Source: Planctomycetaceae bacterium
Lineage (GTDB): Bacteria > Planctomycetota > Planctomycetia > Planctomycetales > Planctomycetaceae
Length of the DNA: 8,833 bases
Direction of reading: 5' to 3'
NCBI GenBank assembly: GCA_015487825.1
Contig: WFOZ01000229.1
Span: forward strand, 1 to 8,833
Position numbers and translations under genes: made by a program
Notes under the pieces: generated by a model
Databases searched by the model: none
What the model was told of the DNA's origin: nothing
What the model saw: the letters and a program-made list of their open reading frames with translations, nothing else
Shown here: positions 1 through 6,539 of the stretch, one piece after another
How the letters are laid out: every line of letters starts with the position of its first letter
How positions within the stretch are numbered: the stretch's first letter is position 1

Positions 1-781
1 GTGTTGGGACTTCCCATTTGCTGTATCTTTCGAATTGTTTCAAAGTGCCGTCCCAATCGTTGGGGCGACGGTTGATGATATGTGCGTACAAATCGATTAA
101 CGGCACTTTCAATTCGTGGGCAATCTTTCTTTGGGCTTCGACGGCCTGCAGCACTTTATCTTCGTGCCCGTGCATTGGCGGAATGGTACTCAGGATGACA
201 ACAACACCCCGATCAAGGCATTTCTGAACCAGCGCCCGCAAATTCTTTTCGTGAACTTCAATGCTGACTCGTCGAATGTCGTTTGAGCCGAACATAATCA
301 GGGCGACTTCCGGTTTTAATGTATCAATCCATTTGTCGGCATTTTTAACTCCCCACGAAGCGACCTGCCCGCTGTAGTTTCCTTTGTTCGCACCTTTCCA
401 ACGGTAGCATTCTTTTTTCATATAGCCATTGACCAGATCTCTCGCTTTGCGTGTGTCGGGCGACATTGTTGCTTTGCCTGCGTACTGCAGAGGTGCAAAA
501 TATGCCATCGAGTAAGTGATGGAATCGCCCAGGTGCAGTAAAGATCCCTGTTCTCCTTTAGTATTGGAGTGAACTTTTCGCATTGGTTGAACCCATTGAG
601 GTTTATCATTTGCAAGCACCGATGTAGCCAGTGCAAATGAAATGATTAGTCCAAGTATCATTTTGAAGTTAAGAATCGGTGTCCTGAAGTACTGAAATGG
701 TTGTAGCCGGACTTTTGTTCGGAGAAATTTCACAAATAAGAATTGGTGAATTGTACGTAGCTGATACATGATCTGGTGCAT
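1..781 (-). CDS. SGNH/GDSL-family hydrolase, secreted (5' part; runs off left edge)
   Basis: 260 residues are visible and the C-terminus lies beyond the window. Block I is His-Leu-Gly-Asp-Ser-Ile-Thr at about residues 83-89, with Ser87 as likely nucleophile. A block II-like Asn-Tyr-Ser-Gly lies near 135-138. Block III Gly-Ser-Asn-Asp is at 165-168. The block V Asp-x-x-His should lie past the left edge. Family members are esterases, lipases or carbohydrate deacetylases; the substrate cannot be read from sequence. A signal peptide is clear at residues 41-57 (Met-Ile-Leu-Gly to Val-Leu-Ala, cleavage before Asn-Asp), so the product should be exported. Two starts are possible. ATG at 781 has a good Shine-Dalgarno (AAGGAG, 6-base spacer) but adds 40 basic/aromatic residues before the signal peptide. 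ATG at 661 gives an ordinary signal peptide but has no ribosome site. I chose 781 because of the ribosome site. Family assignment is firm; the start is not. Confidence 0.88.
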   Translation of the reverse strand, partial: MHQIMYQLRTIHQFLFVKFLRTKVRLQPFQYFRTPILNFKMILGLIISFALATSVLANDKPQWVQPMRKVHSNTKGEQGSLLHLGDSITYSMAYFAPLQYAGKATMSPDTRKARDLVNGYMKKECYRWKGANKGNYSGQVASWGVKNADKWIDTLKPEVALIMFGSNDIRRVSIEVHEKNLRALVQKCLDRGVVVILSTIPPMHGHEDKVLQAVEAQRKIAHELKVPLIDLYAHIINRRPNDWDGTLKQFERYSKWEVPT

Positions 782-787
782 GGCAAT

Positions 788-793
788 CTCCTT
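788..793 (-). promoter_or_regulatory. Shine-Dalgarno AAGGAG for the SGNH hydrolase
   Basis: Read on the minus strand, AAGGAG is followed by the 6-base spacer ATTGCC and then ATG at 781-779. It is among the best ribosome-binding matches in the window. It decides in favour of the longer start over the ATG at 661, which has no purine-rich site upstream. Confidence 0.6.
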
Positions 794-919
794 CAGGTCC
801 AGCTTGTTGTGAACCCTTCGTTGGGCGGTTTACGGGCTGTATTGAGGCCTTTTTCAGAGCGGTCCGGGCACAGACCAGTTATACCGGGTTATTTGCATTA
901 CAGGTAAAGCCCCGGCGCT

Positions 920-954
920 CTGGAATCATCGTGTGATCTCCCCTATGATTCAAG
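920..954. repeat. Imperfect inverted repeat in the SGNH upstream region
   Basis: The arms are CTGGAATCAT (920-929) and ATGATTCAAG (945-954): 9 of 10 positions pair around a 15-base loop. A second small symmetry, ATCA...TGAT, is nested in the left half. No T-run follows on either strand, so it is not an intrinsic terminator. A regulator-binding site is possible but unproven. Confidence 0.4.
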
Positions 955-1095
955 TGTGAACAGGGTTCGCATGAGCACTTTTCTTTTTGCGTGGGGGGCT
1001 GGGCATAAGAGAAGAGAAAGAAATCTTTCCGGGAATAAAGATAGTTTGCGAGCTATGCTTTGTTAGATATTCCTTCGGGATAGTTGTCTGAATGG

Positions 1096-1242
1096 ATGCT
1101 ACAGCTTAGAATTCCCATTCTGCGGGGAGGCCTGCTGGTTGTGGTTGTTGTCTTTCTGAGTCGTCCTTTCATCATTTCTGTAGAATACCGGCACGGTTGG
1201 TTCATTCTGATAGCCGAAATCGATCAAAGAGCCAGCTGTTAG
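1096..1242 (+). CDS. Possible small hydrophobic protein (48 residues)
   Basis: An ATG-to-TAG frame of 48 codons. Residues about 11-28 form a hydrophobic run (two Gly, two Leu, five Val, then Phe-Leu and later Phe-Ile-Ile) that could make one membrane segment. A mixed tail follows with Glu-Tyr-Arg-His-Gly-Trp and a final Cys. I do not recognise it. Against it: the only purine-rich candidate (GGGA, 1077-1080) is too far from the ATG and too close to the in-frame TTG at 1084, and a frame this short is easily found by chance. In its favour: it fills an otherwise empty stretch and has a protein-like composition. It would be transcribed in the same direction as the glycosyltransferase downstream. 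Confidence 0.25.
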   Translation: MLQLRIPILRGGLLVVVVVFLSRPFIISVEYRHGWFILIAEIDQRASC

Positions 1243-1259
1243 TTTTGACATGTTAAGAC

Positions 1260-1310
1260 TGTATTGATGGTTCCTTTAGTGCCGTTAAGAGCATTTAGGC
1301 CATCAATACA
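1260..1310. repeat. 11-bp perfect inverted repeat upstream of the glycosyltransferase
   Basis: The arms are TGTATTGATGG (1260-1270) and CCATCAATACA (1300-1310), an exact reverse complement. After a 2-base bulge, CCT (1273-1275) can also pair with AGG (1297-1299), giving about 14 base pairs with a 21-base loop. It lies about 70 bases before the likely ATG of the glycosyltransferase. No T-run follows the stem on either strand, so it is not a classic terminator. It may be a leader RNA hairpin, an operator or a small mobile remnant. Confidence 0.6.
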
Positions 1311-1379
1311 AAATGGAAGTTTCAGTAGTATCGTTTGGTTATCGAGTCTGTTTTATTGAATACGAACGGAATCAGTGGT

Positions 1380-2213
1380 ATGGAATCCGGAAATGCTGGC
1401 GTTCCTTATACAAAAGCCTGGTTGGCGAAGCTTGAAGGAATTCTGGGTAAAACCGCCTGTGAGAATCTGGGATTCTATGAAATCCCGGAAGATCTGTTAC
1501 TCAGCGTGGTGGTGCCGGTTTATAATGAGAAGGAATCACTACATCTGATTTTGGAAAAAATTCAGGAAGTTCCGATTCGCAAGCAGATTATTCTGGTTGA
1601 CGATTGCAGCCGGGACGGAACGCGCGATCTGCTTCAACAGATGGAGAAAGAGACGGCTTCTACTTCTGAGCAATCTGATAATAGCTTTGTCTTTGCCTAC
1701 CATGAAAAAAATCAGGGTAAGGGAGCAGCATTGCGAACCGGTTTTCAACATGCAACCGGCGATATTGTAATCATTCAGGATGCTGACATGGAGTACAATC
1801 CACAGGAGTATCCGCGGTTACTGAAGCCGATTATTGTCGGGGAAGCGGATGTTGTGTATGGCAGCCGATTTTTGGGAGATCAGCCGCATCGGGTATTGTA
1901 TTACTGGCACTATCTGGGAAACAATTTTTTAACACAGCTTTCAAACTGTTTTACCAATCTCAATCTGACGGATATGGAAACCTGTTATAAAGTCTTCAAA
2001 AAAGAGGTGTTGGATGATATTACTCCTCAGTTAAAGCAAAATCGATTTGGTTTTGAACCTGAAATAACAGCGAGAATTGCCCGGCGGAGATATCAGGTTT
2101 ATGAAATGTCGATCAGTTATGCAGGTCGAACCTACGATGAGGGAAAGAAAATCGGCTGGCGGGATGGATTTAAGGCACTTTACTGTATAGTACGCTACGG
2201 GCTTGCTGACTAA
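1380..2213 (+). CDS. Family 2 glycosyltransferase, dolichyl-phosphate sugar synthase-like
   Basis: 277 residues, a single GT-A fold domain of the DPM1/ALG5-like group of GT2, which moves a sugar from a nucleotide donor to a polyprenyl phosphate at the cytoplasmic membrane face. The strand [10 protein letters not shown] (41-50) opens the nucleotide-binding half. Val-Asp-Asp is at 73-75, Lys-Gly-Ala-Ala-Leu-Arg-Thr-Gly at 114-121, and the metal-binding Asp-Ala-Asp at 134-136. Further family signatures are Tyr-Gly-Ser-Arg-Phe (160-164), Asp-Met-Glu-Thr-Cys-Tyr-Lys (198-204) and Gly-Phe-Glu-Pro-Glu (224-228). There are no C-terminal membrane helices, so it is the soluble form. An in-frame TTG at 1335 would add 15 residues. 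I prefer the ATG at 1380, which has a GGA about 9 bases upstream. Sugar and acceptor are unknown. It stands alone, with an inverted repeat in its leader. Confidence 0.9.
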   Translation: MESGNAGVPYTKAWLAKLEGILGKTACENLGFYEIPEDLLLSVVVPVYNEKESLHLILEKIQEVPIRKQIILVDDCSRDGTRDLLQQMEKETASTSEQSDNSFVFAYHEKNQGKGAALRTGFQHATGDIVIIQDADMEYNPQEYPRLLKPIIVGEADVVYGSRFLGDQPHRVLYYWHYLGNNFLTQLSNCFTNLNLTDMETCYKVFKKEVLDDITPQLKQNRFGFEPEITARIARRRYQVYEMSISYAGRTYDEGKKIGWRDGFKALYCIVRYGLAD

Positions 2214-2229
2214 AATAGCCCGAATGATG

Positions 2230-2244
2230 CCTGATTTAATCAGG
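2230..2244. repeat. 15-base palindrome after the glycosyltransferase
   Basis: CCTGATT-T-AATCAGG is a perfect 7-bp inverted repeat around one base, starting 17 bases after the glycosyltransferase stop. It is nested inside a wider pair, GCCCGA (2218-2223) and TCGGGC (2264-2269). No T-run follows, so a factor-independent terminator is not supported. A 3'-end stabilising hairpin or a protein-binding site for the FtsH upstream region is possible. Confidence 0.4.
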
Positions 2245-2322
2245 TGGGAAATGTTATCTCGTATCGGGCATTCCACACAAGAATAAGTTTGCTCTTCAAG
2301 GTGCGTTCTGATGCACCCCGCG

Positions 2323-2357
2323 AACTACCAACTAATTTAGAACATAAAAACTACCAA
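2323..2357 (+). repeat. Two direct copies of AACTACCAA before ftsH
   Basis: AACTACCAA occurs at 2323-2331 and again at 2349-2357, 26 bases from start to start, ending about 18 bases before the FtsH start codon. The spacing is near 2.5 helical turns. This is a candidate regulator-binding pair, but nothing else supports it. Confidence 0.3.
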
Positions 2358-2375
2358 TTGGAAATACGTCTCAGG

Positions 2376-4367
2376 ATGAATAATTTTTTCAGTGAAGATC
2401 AACAGCAGGTCGATCCATCAACCGAGCAGAGTTCTCCCGAGGGGAATTCCAGGCAATCAAGTGGAAGTGAGTCGAAGGGGACGCCAAAGCAACCGGGGTC
2501 ACCTTCATCTATTCCCTGGCTGATGTTAATGCTTGTCGGCGTCGCAGTGGCGATGATTCTATTTGCAGGCAAAGGAGATGAAGGAGATAAAGTCGAGTAC
2601 AGCTTCTTTTGGGACCAGCTTGAACAGGATAATGTGAAAGATATAAAAATTCGAGGCATTGTTTTGTTGGGGAAGTGGAAAAAAATTCCTGAGCATCCTG
2701 AAAAAAATGCAGAGAAACCCGATCTGAAGTTAAAAGAAGGGTTTCGGGCACAGATTCCGCAATTCGAAAGTGACCGGCTTCTGGATAAACTTTCGGGTAA
2801 GAATGTAAACTTCGAGGATGACACGACACATCTTTCACCTGCAATGCAGCTGCTGATCTGGTTCGGCGGATTGATGTTACTGATGCTGTTCTTCTTTTTC
2901 ATCATGCGTCGTTCTTCCGACCCGATGTCGTCCGGGGGAATGTTTGGGAGCTTCACGAAAAGCCCTGCTCGCGAGTTTCTCCCTTCCGATAAACAGACCA
3001 CCTTCGATGATGTGGCGGGGATGGAACAACCGAAAACGGAACTGCAGGAAGTGGTTGAATTCCTGAAAAATCCGGCCAAATTTCAACGTCTGGGAGCAAT
3101 TATTCCCAAAGGTGTTTTGCTGATGGGCTCTCCCGGAACCGGGAAAACGCTGATGGCTCGCGCGACTGCTGGCGAAGCGGAAGTCCCGTTCTACTCAATT
3201 AACGGATCCGAATTTATTCAGATGTTTGTCGGTGTCGGGGCAAGTCGTGTACGCGATTTGTTTCGGACGGCAAAAAAGAATGCGCCATGTATTATCTTTA
3301 TTGATGAGATTGATGCAGTTGGACGGATGCGTGGGGCAGGTTACGGTGGCGGGCATGATGAACGTGAGCAGACGTTGAATCAGATTCTCAGCGAGATGGA
3401 CGGATTCCAGCAGTCTGATGCGGTAGTCGTTATTGCGGCGACAAACCGGCCGGATGTTCTGGACCGTGCGTTGACACGTCCCGGCCGTTTTGACAGACAT
3501 ATTATGGTTGATCTGCCGACGAAGCAGGGGCGGGTTGGTATTCTGAAAGTACATAGTCGAAAAGTTCCGTTGGCTGATGAAGTTAATCTTGAAAAAATTG
3601 CAGCCAGCACAATTGGCTTTTCTGGTGCAGACTTAAAAAATCTGGTTAACGAAGCTGCCCTGCATGCAACACGCACAGGGAAATCAGCTGTCGATCAGGA
3701 GGATTTTGAAGCCGCATCTGACCGGGTTCTGATGGGAATCAAGCGGGAAGAAGTTCTTTCAGACAAAGAGAAAAAAATGACTGCTTACCACGAAGCTGGT
3801 CATGCACTGGTTGCCTGGATGCTGGATGAACTTGATCCGGTTCATAAAGTGACAATCGTGCCTCGTGGCCGAGCTTTGGGAGTAACGCAACTGCGACCTG
3901 ATGAAGAACGTCACAGTGTGGGTGAACAACGCCTGCATCAACAGCTGGCAATGATGCTGGGAGGCCGGGCTGCTGAAAAACTTGTTTTTGATGAATACAC
4001 CGCGAATGCTTCCGACGATTTGAAGCGGGCAACCGACCTGGCTCGCAAAATGGTTTCTCATTGGGGAATGAGTGAGACGATTGGGCCTGCTGCATTTCGT
4101 CATGCTGAGGAGGACCCGTTCCTGGGCAAAGAAATTCACGAAATGCGAACTTACAGCGATGCGACAGCTCATCTGGTGGATCAGGAAATTCAGCGAGTTT
4201 TGTTTGCAGCTTCCGAGCAGGCGTTTTCACTTTTGAAGGAGCATCGTGATAAGCTCGATAAAATATCAGAGGATCTTGTCAGTAACGAAATTCTTGATAC
4301 CGAAGAACTGGAAGCAATTCTGGGAACCAGAAATCCTGATGAAAACGATGATGCACGGGCCCTGTAA
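2376..4367 (+). CDS. ftsH: ATP-dependent zinc metalloprotease FtsH
   Basis: 663 residues, full length for the family. FtsH forms a membrane-anchored hexamer that unfolds and degrades damaged membrane proteins and short-lived regulators. A Ser/Gln-rich cytoplasmic N-terminus is followed by TM1 (about 46-64), an extracytoplasmic domain (65-153) and TM2 (about 155-177). The AAA module has Walker A Gly-Ser-Pro-Gly-Thr-Gly-Lys-Thr (251-258), pore loop Met-Phe-Val-Gly (283-286), Walker B Ile-Phe-Ile-Asp-Glu-Ile-Asp (307-313) and the second region of homology with Arg fingers near 368-374. The protease has zinc motif His-Glu-Ala-Gly-His (472-476) and a third ligand in Ser-Asp-Asp-Leu (546-549). Walker A has Ser where Pro is usual, and several other positions depart from consensus, so it may be one of several paralogues. 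An in-frame GTG at 2244 would add 44 residues unlike FtsH; I chose the ATG. The ribosome site is weak. Confidence 0.95.
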   Translation: MNNFFSEDQQQVDPSTEQSSPEGNSRQSSGSESKGTPKQPGSPSSIPWLMLMLVGVAVAMILFAGKGDEGDKVEYSFFWDQLEQDNVKDIKIRGIVLLGKWKKIPEHPEKNAEKPDLKLKEGFRAQIPQFESDRLLDKLSGKNVNFEDDTTHLSPAMQLLIWFGGLMLLMLFFFFIMRRSSDPMSSGGMFGSFTKSPAREFLPSDKQTTFDDVAGMEQPKTELQEVVEFLKNPAKFQRLGAIIPKGVLLMGSPGTGKTLMARATAGEAEVPFYSINGSEFIQMFVGVGASRVRDLFRTAKKNAPCIIFIDEIDAVGRMRGAGYGGGHDEREQTLNQILSEMDGFQQSDAVVVIAATNRPDVLDRALTRPGRFDRHIMVDLPTKQGRVGILKVHSRKVPLADEVNLEKIAASTIGFSGADLKNLVNEAALHATRTGKSAVDQEDFEAASDRVLMGIKREEVLSDKEKKMTAYHEAGHALVAWMLDELDPVHKVTIVPRGRALGVTQLRPDEERHSVGEQRLHQQLAMMLGGRAAEKLVFDEYTANASDDLKRATDLARKMVSHWGMSETIGPAAFRHAEEDPFLGKEIHEMRTYSDATAHLVDQEIQRVLFAASEQAFSLLKEHRDKLDKISEDLVSNEILDTEELEAILGTRNPDENDDARAL

Positions 4368-4373
4368 GACAGG
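4361..4373 (+). repeat. Small hairpin over the ftsH stop codon
   Basis: CCTGT-AAG-ACAGG forms a 5-bp stem that contains the TAA stop (4365-4367). No T-run follows. It might slow termination or mark the 3' end, but a chance match is quite possible. Confidence 0.25.
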
Positions 4374-4381
4374 CGAAATTG

Positions 4382-4406
4382 AGCATGTTATAGATGCTAT
4401 AATGCT
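4382..4406. repeat. Hairpin containing a TATAAT hexamer downstream of ftsH
   Basis: AGCAT..TTATAG (4382-4393) pairs with CTATAATGCT (4397-4406), 10 base pairs with a 2-base bulge and a 3-base loop. A perfect TATAAT (4398-4403) lies in the right arm. No good -35 element sits 16-18 bases upstream. It could be an ftsH 3' hairpin or an operator over a promoter. Confidence 0.35.
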
Positions 4407-4453
4407 GTGTGGATTGAGATCGATACAATTTTGGTTATGTCGGTAATCCACGT

Positions 4454-4462
4454 TGTGGATAA
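4454..4462 (-). promoter_or_regulatory. Consensus DnaA box in the helicase promoter region
   Basis: On the minus strand the bases read TTATCCACA, an exact match to the classic DnaA box TTATNCACA. A weaker, opposed match, TAATCCACG (4445-4453; 7 of 9), abuts it, so ATCCAC-GTT-GTGGAT forms an inverted repeat. It ends directly before a TATAAT at 4463. DnaA regulation of the helicase is an inference. A single 9-mer match has a modest chance probability in a window of this size. Confidence 0.4.
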
Positions 4463-4468
4463 TATAAT
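4463..4468 (+). promoter_or_regulatory. Likely -10 element of the helicase promoter
   Basis: A perfect TATAAT lies 36 bases before the start codon, which would give a 5' leader of about 30 bases holding the Shine-Dalgarno. The hexamer 17 bases upstream (TCGGTA) is a poor -35 match, so an activator may be needed, or planctomycete promoters may not follow that rule here. Confidence 0.4.
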
Positions 4469-4494
4469 TGAGTTAATTGGAATATATAAAATAC

Positions 4495-4498
4495 GGAG
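4495..4498 (+). promoter_or_regulatory. Shine-Dalgarno GGAG that fixes a TTG start
   Basis: GGAG is followed by the 6-base spacer TTACGT and then TTG at 4505-4507. The spacing is ideal, and the residues that follow begin the helicase Q-motif region. This supports TTG as the true initiation codon. Confidence 0.65.
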
Positions 4499-4504
4499 TT
4501 ACGT

Positions 4505-5638
4505 TTGTTCGATTCAACAAAATGCAGTTTTGCTGACTTAGGTCTGAGTGATGAATGTGTGGATCACTTGAAGGAAATTGGTTATGAACACCCCAGTCCT
4601 ATTCAGGAGAAATTTTTACCTCCGGCATTAAAGAAGGCGGATTGCCTGGGGCAATCTCAGACCGGGACCGGAAAAACGGCAGCATTTATGCTTCCCATTC
4701 TGGAGCAACTGGAGCAGTCGCAGCAGTTTCCTCAGGCACTTGTTTTGTGCCCTACCCGCGAGCTCTCTGAGCAGGTTGCCCAGGAGACCAAAAATATTGC
4801 GATTGTAGATGAACTGGAAATTGTTGTTGTAGTGGGAGGGCGACCATTAAGGACTCAGGCTCAGAAAATTGAACGGGGTGTTGATATTGTGGTAGGAACA
4901 CCCGGGCGAGTGATTGACCTGAATAAGCGAGGCATCCTTTCTTTTGAGCATCTAAAAACTGTGGTGCTTGACGAAGCGGATCGAATGCTTGATATCGGGT
5001 TTCGGCCTGACATGGAGTTTATTCTGAAACGATGTCCCAAACAAAGACAAACCTTGCTGCTTTCTGCAACAATCCCTGACGATGTGGAACGGATTGCTCA
5101 GCGGTTTATGAAGGACCCGGTCCGAATAGATCTTTCCGGCGAGAATGTGACGGCTTCTTCAGTTGATCAGTATTATTGTACTGTCGATGAGCATCGTAAA
5201 TTTCTTTTTCTTGTCAAATTGCTGTCGGTTGAAAAACCTCGACAGGTTATTGTTTTTTGTCGAACGAAACGGAAAGCCGATCAACTTTACAATAAGTTTC
5301 GCACACGTCTGGACAGCGTCGCGGCACTGCATGGCGATTTGCCTCAGTCGAAGCGCGACCGCGTGATGAAAAAATTCAGGGAAGGTAATGTTCGACTGCT
5401 TGTTGCTACTGATATTGTCGGGCGTGGCATTGATGTTGGCGGGATTTCGCACATCATCAATTTTGATATTCCCGAACATTCTGACGATTACGTTCATCGT
5501 ATCGGACGGGCCGGAAGACTCTCTTCGGAATTCTCCGGAAAAGCCTTCACCTTTGTAACTAAAGAGCAGGGCGATGAATTAACACGCATCGAAATGCTGG
5601 TGAATCGAATGATTCCTGAATATCAACTGGCAGATTGA
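4505..5638 (+). CDS. DEAD-box ATP-dependent RNA helicase (minimal core)
   Basis: 377 residues comprising just the two RecA-like domains. DEAD-box proteins locally unwind RNA duplexes in ribosome assembly, mRNA decay or cold adaptation. Visible motifs: Q motif Gly-Tyr-Glu-His-Pro-Ser-Pro-Ile-Gln (26-34) with upstream Phe9; motif I Ser-Gln-Thr-Gly-Thr-Gly-Lys-Thr (51-58); Ia Pro-Thr-Arg-Glu-Leu (83-87); Ib Thr-Pro-Gly-Arg (132-135); II Asp-Glu-Ala-Asp (156-159); III Ser-Ala-Thr (187-189); V [10 protein letters not shown] (301-310); VI His-Arg-Ile-Gly-Arg-Ala-Gly-Arg (331-338). All catalytic residues are present. Motif VI has Ala where Thr is commonest. It lacks the basic or RNA-binding C-terminal tail of RhlE, CsdA or DbpA, so I give no symbol. 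The start is TTG, supported by GGAG six bases upstream. Its stop lies 2 bases from that of the convergent NUDIX gene. Confidence 0.95.
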   Translation: MFDSTKCSFADLGLSDECVDHLKEIGYEHPSPIQEKFLPPALKKADCLGQSQTGTGKTAAFMLPILEQLEQSQQFPQALVLCPTRELSEQVAQETKNIAIVDELEIVVVVGGRPLRTQAQKIERGVDIVVGTPGRVIDLNKRGILSFEHLKTVVLDEADRMLDIGFRPDMEFILKRCPKQRQTLLLSATIPDDVERIAQRFMKDPVRIDLSGENVTASSVDQYYCTVDEHRKFLFLVKLLSVEKPRQVIVFCRTKRKADQLYNKFRTRLDSVAALHGDLPQSKRDRVMKKFREGNVRLLVATDIVGRGIDVGGISHIINFDIPEHSDDYVHRIGRAGRLSSEFSGKAFTFVTKEQGDELTRIEMLVNRMIPEYQLAD

Positions 5639-5640
5639 AA

Positions 5641-6213
5641 TTATTTTCCGGAATTTTTTCTTTCGGTTGTTTCAGAGACTGCCCTGATATCTTCTTTCGG
5701 GACACCGAAGGCGGGAAATGTTTTCAGGTCTCGGGATTGTTTATACTGCTTTAATGCCCATCGGTTTGAAATAAATGCGAGGTCATCCCAGGGGATTTCA
5801 CTCCAGTGAAAAAGACGGACATCTTCACTTTCGATCCCGGGAGAGAAAACAGGGTTGATAAGTTGAGCACGAAAAATCAGATGAACCTGATTGGCTCGTG
5901 GAATTGAATAGACCGCAAGAAGAGTATCAATTTCAATTTCTGCATTGGCTTCTTCCCAAGCTTCCCTGACTGCCCCCTGTTCAGCCGTCTCGTTCAACTC
6001 CATGAAGCCGGCCGGTATTGTCCAGTACCCGCGGCGTGGTTCGATTGCGCGTTTGCAAAGCAGCACCTGCTCTTTCCAGATGGGAACTGCCCCAACGATA
6101 ATTTTCGGGTTCTCGTAATGTACCCACCCGCAGCCGGAACAGACAAGTCGTTCCCGATCATCACCTGGGGGAATCTTGTGGCGAAAACAGTCTGGAGGAA
6201 CATGGTACGGCAT
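5641..6213 (-). CDS. NUDIX hydrolase with partial zinc ribbon
   Basis: 190 residues. NUDIX enzymes hydrolyse nucleoside diphosphates linked to another group; relatives of this layout often act on ADP-ribose, NADH or FAD, but the substrate is not readable here. The NUDIX box spans 69-91: Gly69, Glu75, Arg83-Glu84 and Glu87-Glu88 are all in register, so metal binding should be intact. The usual Gly near the box end is Asn90, which I believe is common in this subgroup. Upstream lies a rubredoxin-like ribbon of which only Cys25-x-x-Cys28-Gly is complete; the first pair is reduced to a lone Cys9. An in-frame TAG two codons before the ATG excludes a longer start. The C-terminus is Lys/Glu-rich. The ribosome site is weak (AGG about 10 bases upstream). 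It is convergent with the helicase and divergent from the kinase. Confidence 0.92.
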   Translation of the reverse strand: MPYHVPPDCFRHKIPPGDDRERLVCSGCGWVHYENPKIIVGAVPIWKEQVLLCKRAIEPRRGYWTIPAGFMELNETAEQGAVREAWEEANAEIEIDTLLAVYSIPRANQVHLIFRAQLINPVFSPGIESEDVRLFHWSEIPWDDLAFISNRWALKQYKQSRDLKTFPAFGVPKEDIRAVSETTERKNSGK

Positions 6214-6223
6214 AGCGTTCTAC

Positions 6224-6233
6224 CTGATATCAG
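6224..6233. promoter_or_regulatory. 10-base perfect palindrome at the NUDIX start
   Basis: CTGATATCAG lies 10 bases upstream of the NUDIX ATG on the minus strand and overlaps its weak AGG ribosome site. Its position would let a bound dimeric protein block transcription, but a palindrome this short can arise by chance. Confidence 0.3.
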
Positions 6234-6314
6234 TATGTCTAAATTAGGGTTATGAATTAAAACAATTTTTTCAAAAAAAACAAAGCATCAGATATGCTCA
6301 GAGTGATCTGTTTG

Positions 6315-6320
6315 TATAAT
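6315..6320 (+). promoter_or_regulatory. Possible -10 element for the kinase transcript
   Basis: A perfect TATAAT lies about 260 bases upstream of the kinase start. No clear -35 hexamer sits 16-18 bases before it. If used, the mRNA would have a long structured leader of about 250 bases. Confidence 0.3.
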
Positions 6321-6511
6321 TCAGCGTTTGGAGGCTAAAAGAGAGGTGATGCCACTCAACTTTAGGTGAAAGCGTTCATCGGTATGATTCCGAATTTCAA
6401 CATGGTGGAAGAACCTTTTTAATCTCTGGAGATTTTCGAAAAAAGATGGTCTTGGAATCTTCACACTGGCATCGCGTTTTCCCCTGAGATATTCTCAACA
6501 GGTAGCAGGAA

Positions 6512-6539
6512 CCACTGAAAGTGGCGGACGTCTTTCAGT
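6512..6539 (+). repeat. Overlapping alternative hairpins before the kinase gene
   Basis: ACTGAAAG (6514-6521) pairs perfectly with CTTTCAGT (6532-6539) around a 10-base loop. The same left arm can instead close a smaller hairpin, CCACT-GAA-AGTGG (6512-6524). The two are mutually exclusive. The larger stem ends 39 bases before the ATG. No T-run follows, so it is not an intrinsic terminator. Confidence 0.4.

Larger units (their letters stand above)
782..1095. other. Intergenic region upstream of the SGNH hydrolase
   Basis: I find no credible coding sequence on either strand. It should contain the promoter of the minus-strand SGNH gene. On that strand a TATAAC hexamer lies roughly 100 bases upstream of the start, but without a convincing -35 partner, so I do not call it. 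The region holds an imperfect inverted repeat (920-954) and a short one (ATCTTT/AAAGAT, 1023-1042). Confidence 0.5.

Noticed and set aside
418..636. A 72-codon minus-strand frame
   Set aside because: It overlaps the SGNH hydrolase in another frame of the same strand; the SGNH frame carries the catalytic blocks.
1245..1250. Perfect TTGACA -35 hexamer
   Set aside because: No -10-like sequence lies 15-19 bases downstream; the bases there read TGGTTC or similar.
1335..1379. TTG start for the glycosyltransferase
   Set aside because: The nearest purine-rich site (GGAAG) is about 16 bases away, too far; the ATG at 1380 has a better-spaced GGA. Not fully excluded.
2244..2375. GTG start that would lengthen FtsH by 44 residues
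   Set aside because: The added residues resemble no FtsH N-terminus and run through the palindrome region; the ATG at 2376 gives a normal-length protein.
2399..3079. A 226-codon open frame on the minus strand
   Set aside because: It lies wholly antisense to ftsH, is Ser/Pro/Cys-rich with no recognisable motif, and mirrors the codon use of the real gene.
3739..4230. A 163-codon minus-strand open frame
   Set aside because: It is antisense to the protease domain of ftsH, with low-complexity composition and no ribosome site or family signature.
5638..5659. Possible terminator at the helicase 3' end (AAATT...AATTT followed by Ts)
   Set aside because: The stem is only five A-T pairs and the T-run is partly within the stem; too weak to call.
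6349..6369. Six-codon leader ORF behind GGAGG
   Set aside because: Such tiny frames are common by chance, the GGAGG is 14 bases from the ATG, and no regulatory codon run is seen.
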